From assembly GCA_025055055.1 (NCBI GenBank), contig JANWYX010000172.1:1-16944 (forward strand): DNA of 16,944 nucleotides, given 5' to 3'. Within the stretch, counting starts at the first letter, position 1; each line of letters begins with the position of its first letter. The position numbers and the translations under genes are program-made. The stretch comes from Caldilinea sp. Lineage in GTDB: Bacteria; Chloroflexota; Anaerolineae; Caldilineales; Caldilineaceae. This document shows, in pieces, positions 1 through 13,032 of the stretch. Under the pieces are notes generated by a model. The model worked only from the letters and a program-made list of their open reading frames with translations, ran no database searches and was not told the origin of the DNA.

Positions 1-64
1 CATCGGAGAGGGCGCCAAGGCGGGGTTGTCCGCCTGGCGCTATGTAGCGGCCAACAAACTTTGA
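1..64 (+). CDS. C-terminal end of thioredoxin-reductase/AhpF-like flavoprotein (partial)
   Basis: The first 64 bases read in frame 2 as IGEGAKAGLSAWRYVAANKL and then a TGA stop at 62-64. A GEGAKA(G/A)LSA segment near the C-terminus is typical of the thioredoxin reductase and AhpF family, where it follows the conserved Asp of the second FAD-contact motif and begins the last helix. The rest of the gene lies to the left of the window, so the substrate (thioredoxin, peroxiredoxin, glutaredoxin-like protein or ferredoxin) cannot be decided. The gene converges on the MscS gene, with 54 bp between the two stops and no clear terminator hairpin. The family call rests on 20 residues and is therefore moderate. 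Confidence 0.6.
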   Translation, partial: IGEGAKAGLSAWRYVAANKL

Positions 65-118
65 ATCGAACGCTTGTTCCCCGCCTTGATTCTTGCCAGG
101 GCGCAACCTCTTCAAGGG

Positions 119-1500
<1,382 letters not shown>

Positions 1501-1504
<4 letters not shown>

Positions 1505-4020
1505 GGAGCAACTCCTTCCTCAACCTGTTCTTCTGGGAGCGGCGTCCCTTCTTCAAGGGGCGTATGGAGAGGCGTCGCCGGCTCTTCCGTGACAGGAGGC
1601 GAAGGCGTGATCGCAGGCGTGGGTGTTGCTTCTGGCCTCGGAATGGCGACGCCGTAGCGATCGGCGTCCGCCTCCAGGGCGGCATACATCTGGGCGACCG
1701 CCTCTTCCGGGGAAACGCCGTCGACGAGGACGCTGCGGTAGGCTGCGTCGCCCAGCACAAACACCCATTCGAGCCAGGGGCGGTTCTGCATCAGCGTTGC
1801 CGATTGAAGCTGCTCCGCCATGCGCGCAACGTTCGGGCGGCGATCTAGGGAGACGGCGCCGTTGGCCGGCAGGAAACGATGCGCAGCCAGCAGCGCGCTC
1901 TGCCCTTGCACGCCGGCGGCGTAGTCCAGGAAGCGGTCGATCAGTGTCGCCTGTTGCGCACTACGATGGGCGACCATCGCCAGCCCGCTGACGGTCGCCA
2001 GAGGCCGACCGGGGCCGGCAGGGCCTTCCGGGAAGAGCGTGACACCGACCTCGGCGTTGCCCAGCTGCGCCAGCAGCTCGTTGAAGCGCGTCGACGAAGC
2101 GACAAGATAGGCGCTGCGACGATTCAGAAAAGCGTCAAACGCATCCTCGCGCTCCACGGCGATCTCGACGCCGAAGAAGCGCTGCGACTCCTGCAGCCAG
2201 GTCAACCACTGCCTCAGAGGCGTCGGCGCAAGACCGAAGTCGCCATTTGCAGCAAAAAGCTGCCCGCCGAATGCGCCGACCCCCCAGAATCCATACTCGA
2301 ACCTCCCGTCAAGGACAATCGGCGCTCCACCTTGCGCTTGGGAGCGTAAGTCGGCCAGCGTGCCCGCAGGATCGGTGACAAGGAGAGGGTTGTAGTACAG
2401 CGTCTGGACGTCGATGAAGACAGGCGCAGCGAAGACTCGTCCGCCGATGCGCATGGCGGACGCCGCCAGCGGGCGCATCTGCTGGAGCGATATCACGTCC
2501 AACAAGTCATCGACCGGAGCAATCACGCGGCTCTCCACCAGCGCAGGCAAATCTCGATGCGAAAGAAAAACGAGGTCGGCGCCATTGGCCAGGAGTTCAG
2601 CGGCGGAAAGCGCCTGCGTCCCCCCTTGCCCTGAACTTTGCACCGCCACCCGGATGTTTGGGCAGACGTCTGCAAAACCATCCACAAGCGTGCGCAGCAG
2701 GGCAAGCGAGCCGTCTGCATCGGGCGCCAACAAAAGCAACGCCCCGCTCTCGGTGCAGGCGGAGACGGACGCCTCGGCGGTGGGGAACCCGAACTCCGAA
2801 ATCAAAAGGGTTTGGGCAGCGACCGCAGCTTCTGTGGCGCTTGCTGCTCCGCTCATGGTGCGGTTGTAGGCAGCGGCAAGCACTGCGTAGGCCTCTTGGA
2901 TCGAGGCGTCGTTGAAATAAGGGATGGCGGTACGCGCCTGCGCTGTGACGACGGCGATTTGAGGATATAATCCCTCGGAGATGCGTGTGCGTACGTTGGT
3001 CGGAATGACGTTGGCCTCGCGCATCAACGCCGCCTGCTGGTCGCTGCCGGTGAGAAAACGCGCCAGATCGAAGGCTCGCTCCACCTGCCGAGGGGAGGAC
3101 ATCGCGTTGAACATCAACGCCGTCGTTGTCAGAAAGGGGCCTGCGCTTCCACCGGGTCCGGACGGCAGCTGCGCTACGCCGAGAGCATCGCCAAGCGCCT
3201 CTTCGAGCAAATTTAGCTCATTGGCATGGCCGATGTAGTACGGAATATCGCCCCGTAGAAAGCGCTCGCGCAAGGCTGAGACGTTGTCATCAATGATGAA
3301 GGTGGGCGTGTCGCGCACTTGCTCCATCCAGGTCAGCCAGTTGGCAATGCCTCCGATCCCGGCCTGCGGTCTCCCCGCTTCATCGAAAAGATTGACGCCA
3401 AACGCCCGCGCGCTCCAGATTGCGTCCATAAACTGACTGTTCATCAGGATGCGACGTCCGCTGTTGGCCTCTTGCATCAGTTGTTCAACTGTGTTCGCCG
3501 GTTGCTCGATCAGCTGACGATTGAAGTAGAGCACTTGGGTGTCGAGAGCTGCCGGCAACCCATACAGCTGTTCATTGTAGCGGAGCGTGCGCAGCGCTAC
3601 GCTTAGAAAACGTTCGAGCAAATCATCCGAGATGAGGTCGTCGATGGCGCGCAGAGCGCCGGCGTCGGCCAACGGTCGCACAGAAACGCTTCTGGAGATC
3701 AGCAGGTCGGGACCCAGGCCTGAATGGACGGCGCGAATATACCGCTCTTCCAAATCGACCTCTTGGGATTGGACGAGCACCTCGACGCCTGGATTTGCGC
3801 GGCGATAGCGGTCGAGTACAGTGTCGAGGGCGGCAGCCTCTGGTGTAGGAAGGCTGTGCCAGACCAGAATCGCGTCACGGTGGAAAAGGTCGTTTCCGCT
3901 GCGCAACGGCAATGCACAGCCACTCAGCAGAAGAACGGCCAGAAACAGACGCAAAGGCAGGCCAAATCGTACGGCGACGTGCGATCGCTCATCTACGGTA
4001 TCGAAATGTCGGACGAGCAT
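1501..4020 (-). CDS. Lipoprotein with two tandem extracellular solute-binding domains
   Basis: With a start at 4020 the product has 839 residues. The N-terminus carries a signal ending in a lipobox (LLSGC, Cys at residue 35), so the mature protein should be lipid-anchored outside the membrane. Two copies of a family-1-type solute-binding fold follow, at about 49-417 and 424-780. Matching landmarks show the duplication: YGLPAALDTQ (153-162) and FAAPVFIDVQ (530-539); NWLTWMEQ (227) and QWLTWLQE (604); VIPTN (338) and FLPAN (716). A Pro/Thr/Glu-rich tail covers about 795-839. Copy 2 has two cysteines (422, 453) near its start that copy 1 lacks. The frame is open back to 4206, with an ATG also at 4065. 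I prefer 4020 because it gives a sensible signal peptide and an extended -10 box lies 10 nt upstream. No permease or ATPase gene is adjacent; the next gene is the coupled MscS channel. The ligand is unknown, though the fold suggests sugars or glycosides. Confidence 0.88.
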
Positions 4021-4030
4021 AATGGCCGCA

Positions 4031-4039
4031 ATTATAGCA
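4031..4039 (-). promoter_or_regulatory. Extended -10 promoter element of the solute-binding gene
   Basis: On the minus strand the bases read TGCTATAAT, a perfect TATAAT hexamer (4031-4036) with the TGn extension. It ends 10 nt before the ATG at 4020, so transcription would begin about 3-4 nt before the start codon. No Shine-Dalgarno sequence and no good -35 hexamer are visible; extended -10 promoters often do without the latter. The site supports 4020 as the start codon, because the alternative ATG at 4065 would lie upstream of this promoter. Confidence 0.55.
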
Positions 4040-4255
4040 TATTTCGATTGCTGTCTCGTTGCCATGGCTAGCCCGGTTGGTAGCGACGAAGTGCACCATC
4101 GATAAGGCGCCAAGACGGGGCCAGGGCAGCACATAGCCGGACGGCGACGGCTGCGACATGCTGAACGCAGGTTGGCGGCGCAAGGAGATCCCTGTGTTTT
4201 GGCCACACACGGACCGACGATAAAGTCAGGCTATCGATTTGACTCTGCTGGGGGT

Positions 4256-4289
4256 GCCGGCGAAGGAGTCGACTCCCACGCCGGCGCAT

Positions 4290-4301
<12 letters not shown>
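4256..4301. other. Two mutually exclusive GC-rich hairpins at the ettA 3' end
   Basis: GCCGGCG (4256-4262) can pair with CGCCGGC (4279-4285), enclosing a perfect palindrome GGAGTCGACTCC (4265-4276). Alternatively CGCCGG (4279-4284) plus GCA (4286-4288) can pair with TGC plus CCGGCG (4293-4301), with one bulged base and a four-base loop that contains the ettA stop codon. No run of T follows on the minus strand, so this is not a classic intrinsic terminator. It may end ettA transcription in a factor-assisted way or protect the 3' end. The 4021-4289 intergenic stretch holds nothing else I can support apart from the upstream promoter. Confidence 0.45.
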
Positions 4302-5969
<1,668 letters not shown>

Positions 5970-6005
5970 CTGAAACTATTTCCATTCACCATTCGTTTAA
6001 ACCGT

Positions 6006-6026
6006 AATGCACAAACGTGCATTCTA
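6006..6026 (-). promoter_or_regulatory. Perfect inverted repeat overlapping the putative ettA -10 box
   Basis: AATGCAC (6006-6012) and GTGCATT (6017-6023) form a perfect 7-bp inverted repeat around a 4-nt AAAC spacer. On the minus strand a TAGAAT hexamer (6021-6026), a good -10 candidate for ettA, overlaps the repeat, so a protein bound there would cover the start of transcription. The -35 match is poor. The size and symmetry fit a dimeric repressor site, but the regulator is unknown and the site could also serve the divergent SH3b gene. Confidence 0.4.
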
Positions 6027-6088
6027 CCAGAGTTCCTCTAAGACCGACACAATCCAAAAGGGCGCAACAAACTTCATTTGCACACAAC

Positions 6089-6122
6089 TTGCCAAAAGAA
6101 GGATTCACATATAGGCTATAAC
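6089..6122 (+). promoter_or_regulatory. Possible promoter of the SH3b protein gene
   Basis: TTGCCA (6089-6094) stands 15 nt before TATAGG (6110-6115); a second -10-like box, TATAAC, lies at 6117-6122. Neither pair has ideal 17-nt spacing, so this is tentative. The gene itself has a strong GGGAGG ribosome site (6155-6160), 6 nt before its ATG. Confidence 0.3.
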
Positions 6123-6166
6123 CGAGAATCAATCGACCCTTTCCTCACGAAACAGGGAGGACGACA

Positions 6167-7888
<1,722 letters not shown>

Positions 7889-8246
7889 AGCCGATGAAAG
7901 GTTTTCAAGCTTAAGACAGGCATCGTGTCCGGCGCCATAATATGGCCTCGTCGGGACCTTCCGGTCGGCTTTGACGAATTCTGAGAAATTTTGCGGGAAT
8001 CCGTAGGTGCAGCTCGTCGCTGTACTTTCTCGAATTGCCCGGAATCTTGCAGTCCACCGAGCAAACGCAGTCGGTGGGCCGTTCCGAGGCTGAATGCATT
8101 CTGCGCCAGAGCGGAAGATCTGCGCTCAAGTTCCCTGAACGGCGATGGCAACCGACGTCGGCTGCTTTCTCCTCGCCCAACGCCGGGTCGAAGCCGGCGG
8201 GCATGTTTCGCTTTTCTGGATGAACCGATTGAGTTCCTCTCCGTTC
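7889..8246. other. 358-bp convergent intergenic region without a convincing gene
   Basis: This lies between the stop codons of the SH3b gene (+) and the SDR gene (-). A minus-strand frame stays open from 8204 to 7911 (97 codons), but its translation is rich in Arg/Ser/Cys and matches no family I know. I therefore do not call it. A small hairpin, CGCCGG (8181-8186) with CCGGCG (8194-8199), is followed on the plus strand by a T-rich but interrupted stretch and could be a weak terminator. The region may be decayed coding sequence or a dispersed repeat. Confidence 0.35.
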
Positions 8247-9020
8247 CTATTCGACGTAAATCATCTTGCGCGTCATTCCTCCGTCGACGATAAAATTTTG
8301 TCCTGTAACAAAGCCCGACGCTTCCGATAGAAGGAAGGCCGTCATCGCCGCCACGTCCTCCGGCGCGCCGACGCGGCCGACCGGATGCTGGGCGTGATCG
8401 ATGGGGCGCAAGGCAGGTAAACTGCGTTGGCGGGATTTCTTCCAGGCGCTCACATCGATCCAACCCGGGCTGATAGCATTGACGCGCACCTCCGGCCCCA
8501 GGCTGACGGCAAGCGCGTGGGTCAGCGCCAAAAGGCCGCCTTTGCCGGCGGAGTACGCTTCGGTGTGGGGCTCGGACTGCAGCGCGCGCGTCGAGGCGAT
8601 GTTGACAACGGCGCCGCGTGCCCGACGCAGGTGTGGCACCGCATGTTTGACGCATAAAAAAGCCCCCGTCAGATTCACGGCGAGCACCCGATTCCAGGCA
8701 TCCAAGCTCAATTGCTCCACCGGCGTTGCGCCGGGATTGGCAATGCCTGCATTGTTGACAAGGCCGTGGATGGCGCCGCGCCACGCCATCGCCTCGGCTG
8801 CCAGGTGTGCTGCCGAGGCTTCGTCGGCGACGTCGGTCTGCACAAAACGCACTTCTCCCCACGCAGCATATTCGGACAAGGTCTCCATGCCCGCCTCCTC
8901 GTCCTGGTCGGCGATCACCACTGCCGCGCCGAGGCGCAGCAGCTGCAGCGCAATGCCTTTGCCGATCCCTTGAGCGCCGCCCGTGACGATGATGGTCTTT
9001 CCACACAGATCTTCAAACAT
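8247..9020 (-). CDS. NAD-type SDR family oxidoreductase
   Basis: This 257-residue short-chain dehydrogenase/reductase of the classical type is predicted to oxidise an alcohol or reduce a ketone in the cytoplasm. It has the Rossmann motif TGGAQGIG (13-20), Asp38 at the end of beta-2 (favouring NAD over NADP), the NNAG motif (89-92) and the catalytic tetrad Asn116, Ser143, Tyr156, Lys160, followed by PG (185-186). All key residues are intact and the length is normal. The frame allows an ATG at 9041, but I chose 9020 because AGGAAG lies just ahead of it and the fold begins directly after. It is a single gene, divergent from the small orphan transcription unit at 9080-9218. The substrate cannot be named; sugar or polyol dehydrogenase and 3-oxoacyl-ACP reductase-like activities are both possible. 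Confidence 0.9.
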   Translation of the reverse strand: MFEDLCGKTIIVTGGAQGIGKGIALQLLRLGAAVVIADQDEEAGMETLSEYAAWGEVRFVQTDVADEASAAHLAAEAMAWRGAIHGLVNNAGIANPGATPVEQLSLDAWNRVLAVNLTGAFLCVKHAVPHLRRARGAVVNIASTRALQSEPHTEAYSAGKGGLLALTHALAVSLGPEVRVNAISPGWIDVSAWKKSRQRSLPALRPIDHAQHPVGRVGAPEDVAAMTAFLLSEASGFVTGQNFIVDGGMTRKMIYVE

Positions 9021-9079
9021 TTGTCTTCCTATCCTTTCCATGCCAAGCCAACCTTACGAAAGGATACACCATTTGCCGG

Positions 9080-9108
9080 TTGTCGCCATCGTCCATCGCC
9101 GTTATAGT
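9080..9108 (+). promoter_or_regulatory. Sigma-70-type promoter without an adjacent gene
   Basis: TTGTCG (9080-9085) and TATAGT (9103-9108) are separated by exactly 17 nt. Transcription would start near 9115. No open frame of useful length follows before the intrinsic terminator at 9168-9218. Confidence 0.5.
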
Positions 9109-9114
9109 GAGGGT

Positions 9115-9218
<104 letters not shown>

Positions 9219-9332
9219 ATCTACAGCTTTTACTGAAAGGCTGCAGCCGGCATTGTCTATCCCCCTGCGAATCATCCAGAGCGCCTTCGTTTTCGCCCTG
9301 CATCATTTTCTCACTGCCACCATCGGAAAAGA

Positions 9333-9338
9333 TATAAT
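9333..9338 (+). promoter_or_regulatory. -10 box of the aminotransferase gene
   Basis: A perfect TATAAT lies 44 nt upstream of the GTG start at 9383. No good -35 hexamer stands at the usual distance. The resulting leader would be about 35-38 nt long and include the AGGAG ribosome site. Confidence 0.45.
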
Positions 9339-9382
9339 GGCTTTCGTCTTGATTTCGTTCTTTGCAACGGCTAGGAGAGTTT

Positions 9383-10564
9383 GTGAACGTGCTTCGCTCT
9401 CAATTTCAGCTTGATCCTGACGTAATCTTCCTCAATCACGGCTCCTTTGGTGCAACGCCGTTGCCCGTGTTCGAGGTCTATCAGGAATGGCAGCGACGAT
9501 TGGAACGCCAGCCGGTTTCTTTCTTTACACGCGACTCGAGTCGCTTGCTCCGCGCTGCGCGCGAGGCGCTGGCCGCTTATCTCGGCGCCCGACCGGAAGA
9601 TTTGGTCTTCGTACATAACGCTACTTTTGGTGTCAACGTGGCCGCGCGCTCGCTGCTGCTGCAACCGGGCGACGAAGTGTTGACGACGACGCATGAATAC
9701 GGCGCTTGCATCAATGCCTGGGAATTCGTCTGCGCCAGACGCGGAGCGCGACTTGTCCGTCAGCCGATCACGCTGCCGATTGTCGATGAGGGGCAGATCG
9801 TCGAGCAGATTTGGCAGGGCGTTACTCCGCGCACGCGTGTGCTTTTTCTGAGCCATATCACCTCGCCGACGGCGTTAACGCTGCCTGTGCAGGCGCTCTG
9901 CCGCCGTGCACGTGCGGCAGGCATCCTCACCGTTGTCGACGGCGCGCATGCGCCCGGGCAGATCGACATCGACCTCAGCGCGCTCGACGCCGACATCTAC
10001 ACCGGCAACCTGCACAAATGGCTGTGCGCACCCAAGGGTGCAGGCTTCCTGTGGGTGCGACCGGAGGTTCAGCCCCAGATCGAGCCGCTGGTGGTGAGCT
10101 GGGGTTATGGGCCGGAGCGCACGATGTTCGAGGACAATGACTTCATCAGTGCGCTGCAGTGGCAAGGTACCGATGACATCTCCGCCTATCTGAGCGTCCC
10201 TGCCGCCATCGAGTTCCAACGCTCCCATGATTGGCAGACCGTGCGCGAACGTTGTCACGCCCTGTTGGCGCAAACGTTGGCCCAGCTCGAAGCGGTTACC
10301 GGCGTTCCTTCCTACTATCCACGGCAAGCGCCGCGCCTTTTCCACCAAATGGGTGTTGCGCCGCTGCCGCCTCAGCCCGACATCGCCGCGTTCAAGGAGC
10401 GCCTCTATACAGAACACTACATCGAGGTTCCCTGCTATGCATGGCGGGGCGGCCACTACATGCGCATCTCCGTCCAGGCGTACAATGCGCCGGAGGAGAT
10501 GTCGCAGTTGGTGGAGGCGGTGACGCTGCTTTTGCAACCGACAACGATCACCGCTGACCTCTAG
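9383..10564 (+). CDS. Class V aminotransferase, isopenicillin-N-epimerase-like
   Basis: This 393-residue PLP enzyme is of the class V (NifS/CefD-like) branch. It begins DPDVIFLNHGSFGATP (11-26), the usual opening of this group. Asp186 (VVDGAHA) should contact the PLP pyridine nitrogen, and Lys212 in GNLHKWL should form the Schiff base. TTHEYGA (102-108) matches the cofactor-side loop. Members include isopenicillin N epimerase, ergothioneine-type C-S lyases and cysteine desulfurase-like proteins. No biosynthetic partner gene is next to it, so the substrate is open. I place the start at GTG 9383 because AGGAG (9373-9377) lies 5 nt upstream; the earlier TTG at 9362 would put the ribosome site inside the gene. 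It converges on the epimerase-like gene, with a perfect hairpin between them. Confidence 0.88.
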   Translation: MNVLRSQFQLDPDVIFLNHGSFGATPLPVFEVYQEWQRRLERQPVSFFTRDSSRLLRAAREALAAYLGARPEDLVFVHNATFGVNVAARSLLLQPGDEVLTTTHEYGACINAWEFVCARRGARLVRQPITLPIVDEGQIVEQIWQGVTPRTRVLFLSHITSPTALTLPVQALCRRARAAGILTVVDGAHAPGQIDIDLSALDADIYTGNLHKWLCAPKGAGFLWVRPEVQPQIEPLVVSWGYGPERTMFEDNDFISALQWQGTDDISAYLSVPAAIEFQRSHDWQTVRERCHALLAQTLAQLEAVTGVPSYYPRQAPRLFHQMGVAPLPPQPDIAAFKERLYTEHYIEVPCYAWRGGHYMRISVQAYNAPEEMSQLVEAVTLLLQPTTITADL

Positions 10565-10575
10565 GTTAAGAATTC

Positions 10576-10609
10576 ATCTTCCAGGAAGCTCTAAAACTTC
10601 CTGGAAGAT
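10576..10609. terminator. Perfect 13-bp hairpin between convergent genes
   Basis: ATCTTCCAGGAAG (10576-10588) and CTTCCTGGAAGAT (10597-10609) pair perfectly around an 8-nt loop. It lies 11 nt after the aminotransferase stop and 25 nt after the stop of the opposing gene, where a shared bidirectional terminator is expected. Neither strand has a U tract after the stem, so termination efficiency is uncertain. Each arm is also nearly self-palindromic (CTTCC-N-GGAAG). Confidence 0.55.
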
Positions 10610-10634
10610 GGCGGCGAGTCTGTCACACTCCTGC

Positions 10635-11501
10635 TTACACCACTCGCTTCCACCGGCGATCGACGTGTGACTTCAAAAACGCCAGCCCTCGGCGTACAAA
10701 CTCGTCGCCGTTCGGGCAGACGTTGTGGAACATGCCGCGCTGATAGGCGAAGTCGTCGATCGACGAGTTGTACGCCTCCATCGTCAGCGGGCCGTCGAAG
10801 CCGATGTCGTAGAGCGCATCGAAGACGGCATCCCACGGCACCAGGCCGCCGCCGGGCGCACCGCGATCGTTTTCGCAGGCGTGCACGCACCAGAGCCGTG
10901 AGGCCAGCGTGCGCAGCGCAGCGCCGTAGTCTCGCTCCTCCGTGATGAGATGGTAGGTGTCGAAGAGGGCGTAGAGGTTCGGGTGATCGGCCAGCTCGAT
11001 CAGACGCATCAGTTGCGCAGCCGTGTTGACCACATGGGTGCGAAAGTGGCTCATCGGCTCCAACACAATCTTGACACTGCGCCGGGCCGCATATTCTGCG
11101 AGTTTGTGCAATCCCTCCGCCGTGCGCAGATATTCATCTGCAGGCGGACGCCGCCGCTTGACCACGCCCGGATGCCCGTAGAGCGCGCCGGCGTAGGCGA
11201 CAGCGCCTAACTCTGCCGCCAGATCGACCTGACGACAATGCCAGGTCAGCCCTTCTTGACGCTCTTCCGGCGCGTCTGAGGAGAGATCGGCGCTGAGCGG
11301 CCAGGCGCCGCCGGGACCGATCACCAGCGTCAGCTCCAACGCCTCGGCGCGACGGCGCGTCAAGGCCGGTGTAAAGCTTACGTCGTCGCCGACGGAAAGC
11401 TCGGCCACGTCGAGGCCAAGCGCTTTCATTTGGTCGAGGATGGGAAGTGCGTTATCGCTCCATCGATCGGTAAAGATGTAGCAGTGTGCTCCGTAGTGCA
11501 T
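10635..11501 (-). CDS. Sugar phosphate isomerase/epimerase, D-tagatose/D-psicose 3-epimerase-like
   Basis: This 288-residue TIM barrel belongs to the xylose-isomerase-like (AP endonuclease 2) fold. The four metal ligands expected for ketose 3-epimerases are present with the right spacing: Glu148 (LEPMS), Asp181 (FDTYH), His207 (HACEND) and Glu242 (MEAYN), with Glu210 and Arg213 nearby. In this family a Mn or Co ion helps move a proton at C3 of a free ketose. Known members also include hydroxypyruvate isomerase and inosose dehydratase, so the exact substrate is inferred only. The ATG has an AAGGA site 7 nt upstream. The MATE gene ends 69 bp upstream in the same direction, so the two may be co-transcribed. 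Confidence 0.87.
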   Translation of the reverse strand: MHYGAHCYIFTDRWSDNALPILDQMKALGLDVAELSVGDDVSFTPALTRRRAEALELTLVIGPGGAWPLSADLSSDAPEERQEGLTWHCRQVDLAAELGAVAYAGALYGHPGVVKRRRPPADEYLRTAEGLHKLAEYAARRSVKIVLEPMSHFRTHVVNTAAQLMRLIELADHPNLYALFDTYHLITEERDYGAALRTLASRLWCVHACENDRGAPGGGLVPWDAVFDALYDIGFDGPLTMEAYNSSIDDFAYQRGMFHNVCPNGDEFVRRGLAFLKSHVDRRWKRVV

Positions 11502-11570
11502 ACCTTATTCCTTGATCTGCTCGGTTGCCCAGCGTTGGTTGCCGGGTGAATTGGGCGTCAATGAGAAGGG

Positions 11571-12971
<1,401 letters not shown>

Positions 12972-13017
12972 ACAAAATCACAAAGGTGCAGTGAGTTGGT
13001 CATTTTTCACCCCTCTA

Positions 13018-13026
13018 TGTTATCTT
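13018..13026 (+). promoter_or_regulatory. Extended -10 element directly before rho
   Basis: The bases read TGTTATCTT: a TGn extension plus a TATCTT hexamer (13021-13026) only 6 nt before the ATG at 13033. TTGGTC (12996-13001) is a possible but loosely spaced -35. Transcription would start at or next to the A of the ATG, giving a leaderless mRNA, which fits the absence of a Shine-Dalgarno site. Confidence 0.45.
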
Positions 13027-13032
13027 GACGTT

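Noticed and set aside
4021..4206. 62-residue N-terminal extension of the solute-binding protein
   Set aside because: It would put a Cys/Arg-rich segment ahead of the signal peptide and place the extended -10 promoter inside the gene.
8181..8199. Hairpin as terminator of the SH3b gene
   Set aside because: It is nearly 300 nt after the stop and the T-rich tail is interrupted; only a weak possibility.
7911..8204. 97-codon minus-strand open frame
   Set aside because: Composition is unlike the neighbouring proteins, there is no clear ribosome site and no recognisable family.
12991..13032. GTG start for rho adding 14 residues
   Set aside because: No ribosome site, non-conserved hydrophobic residues, and the -10 element lies downstream of it.
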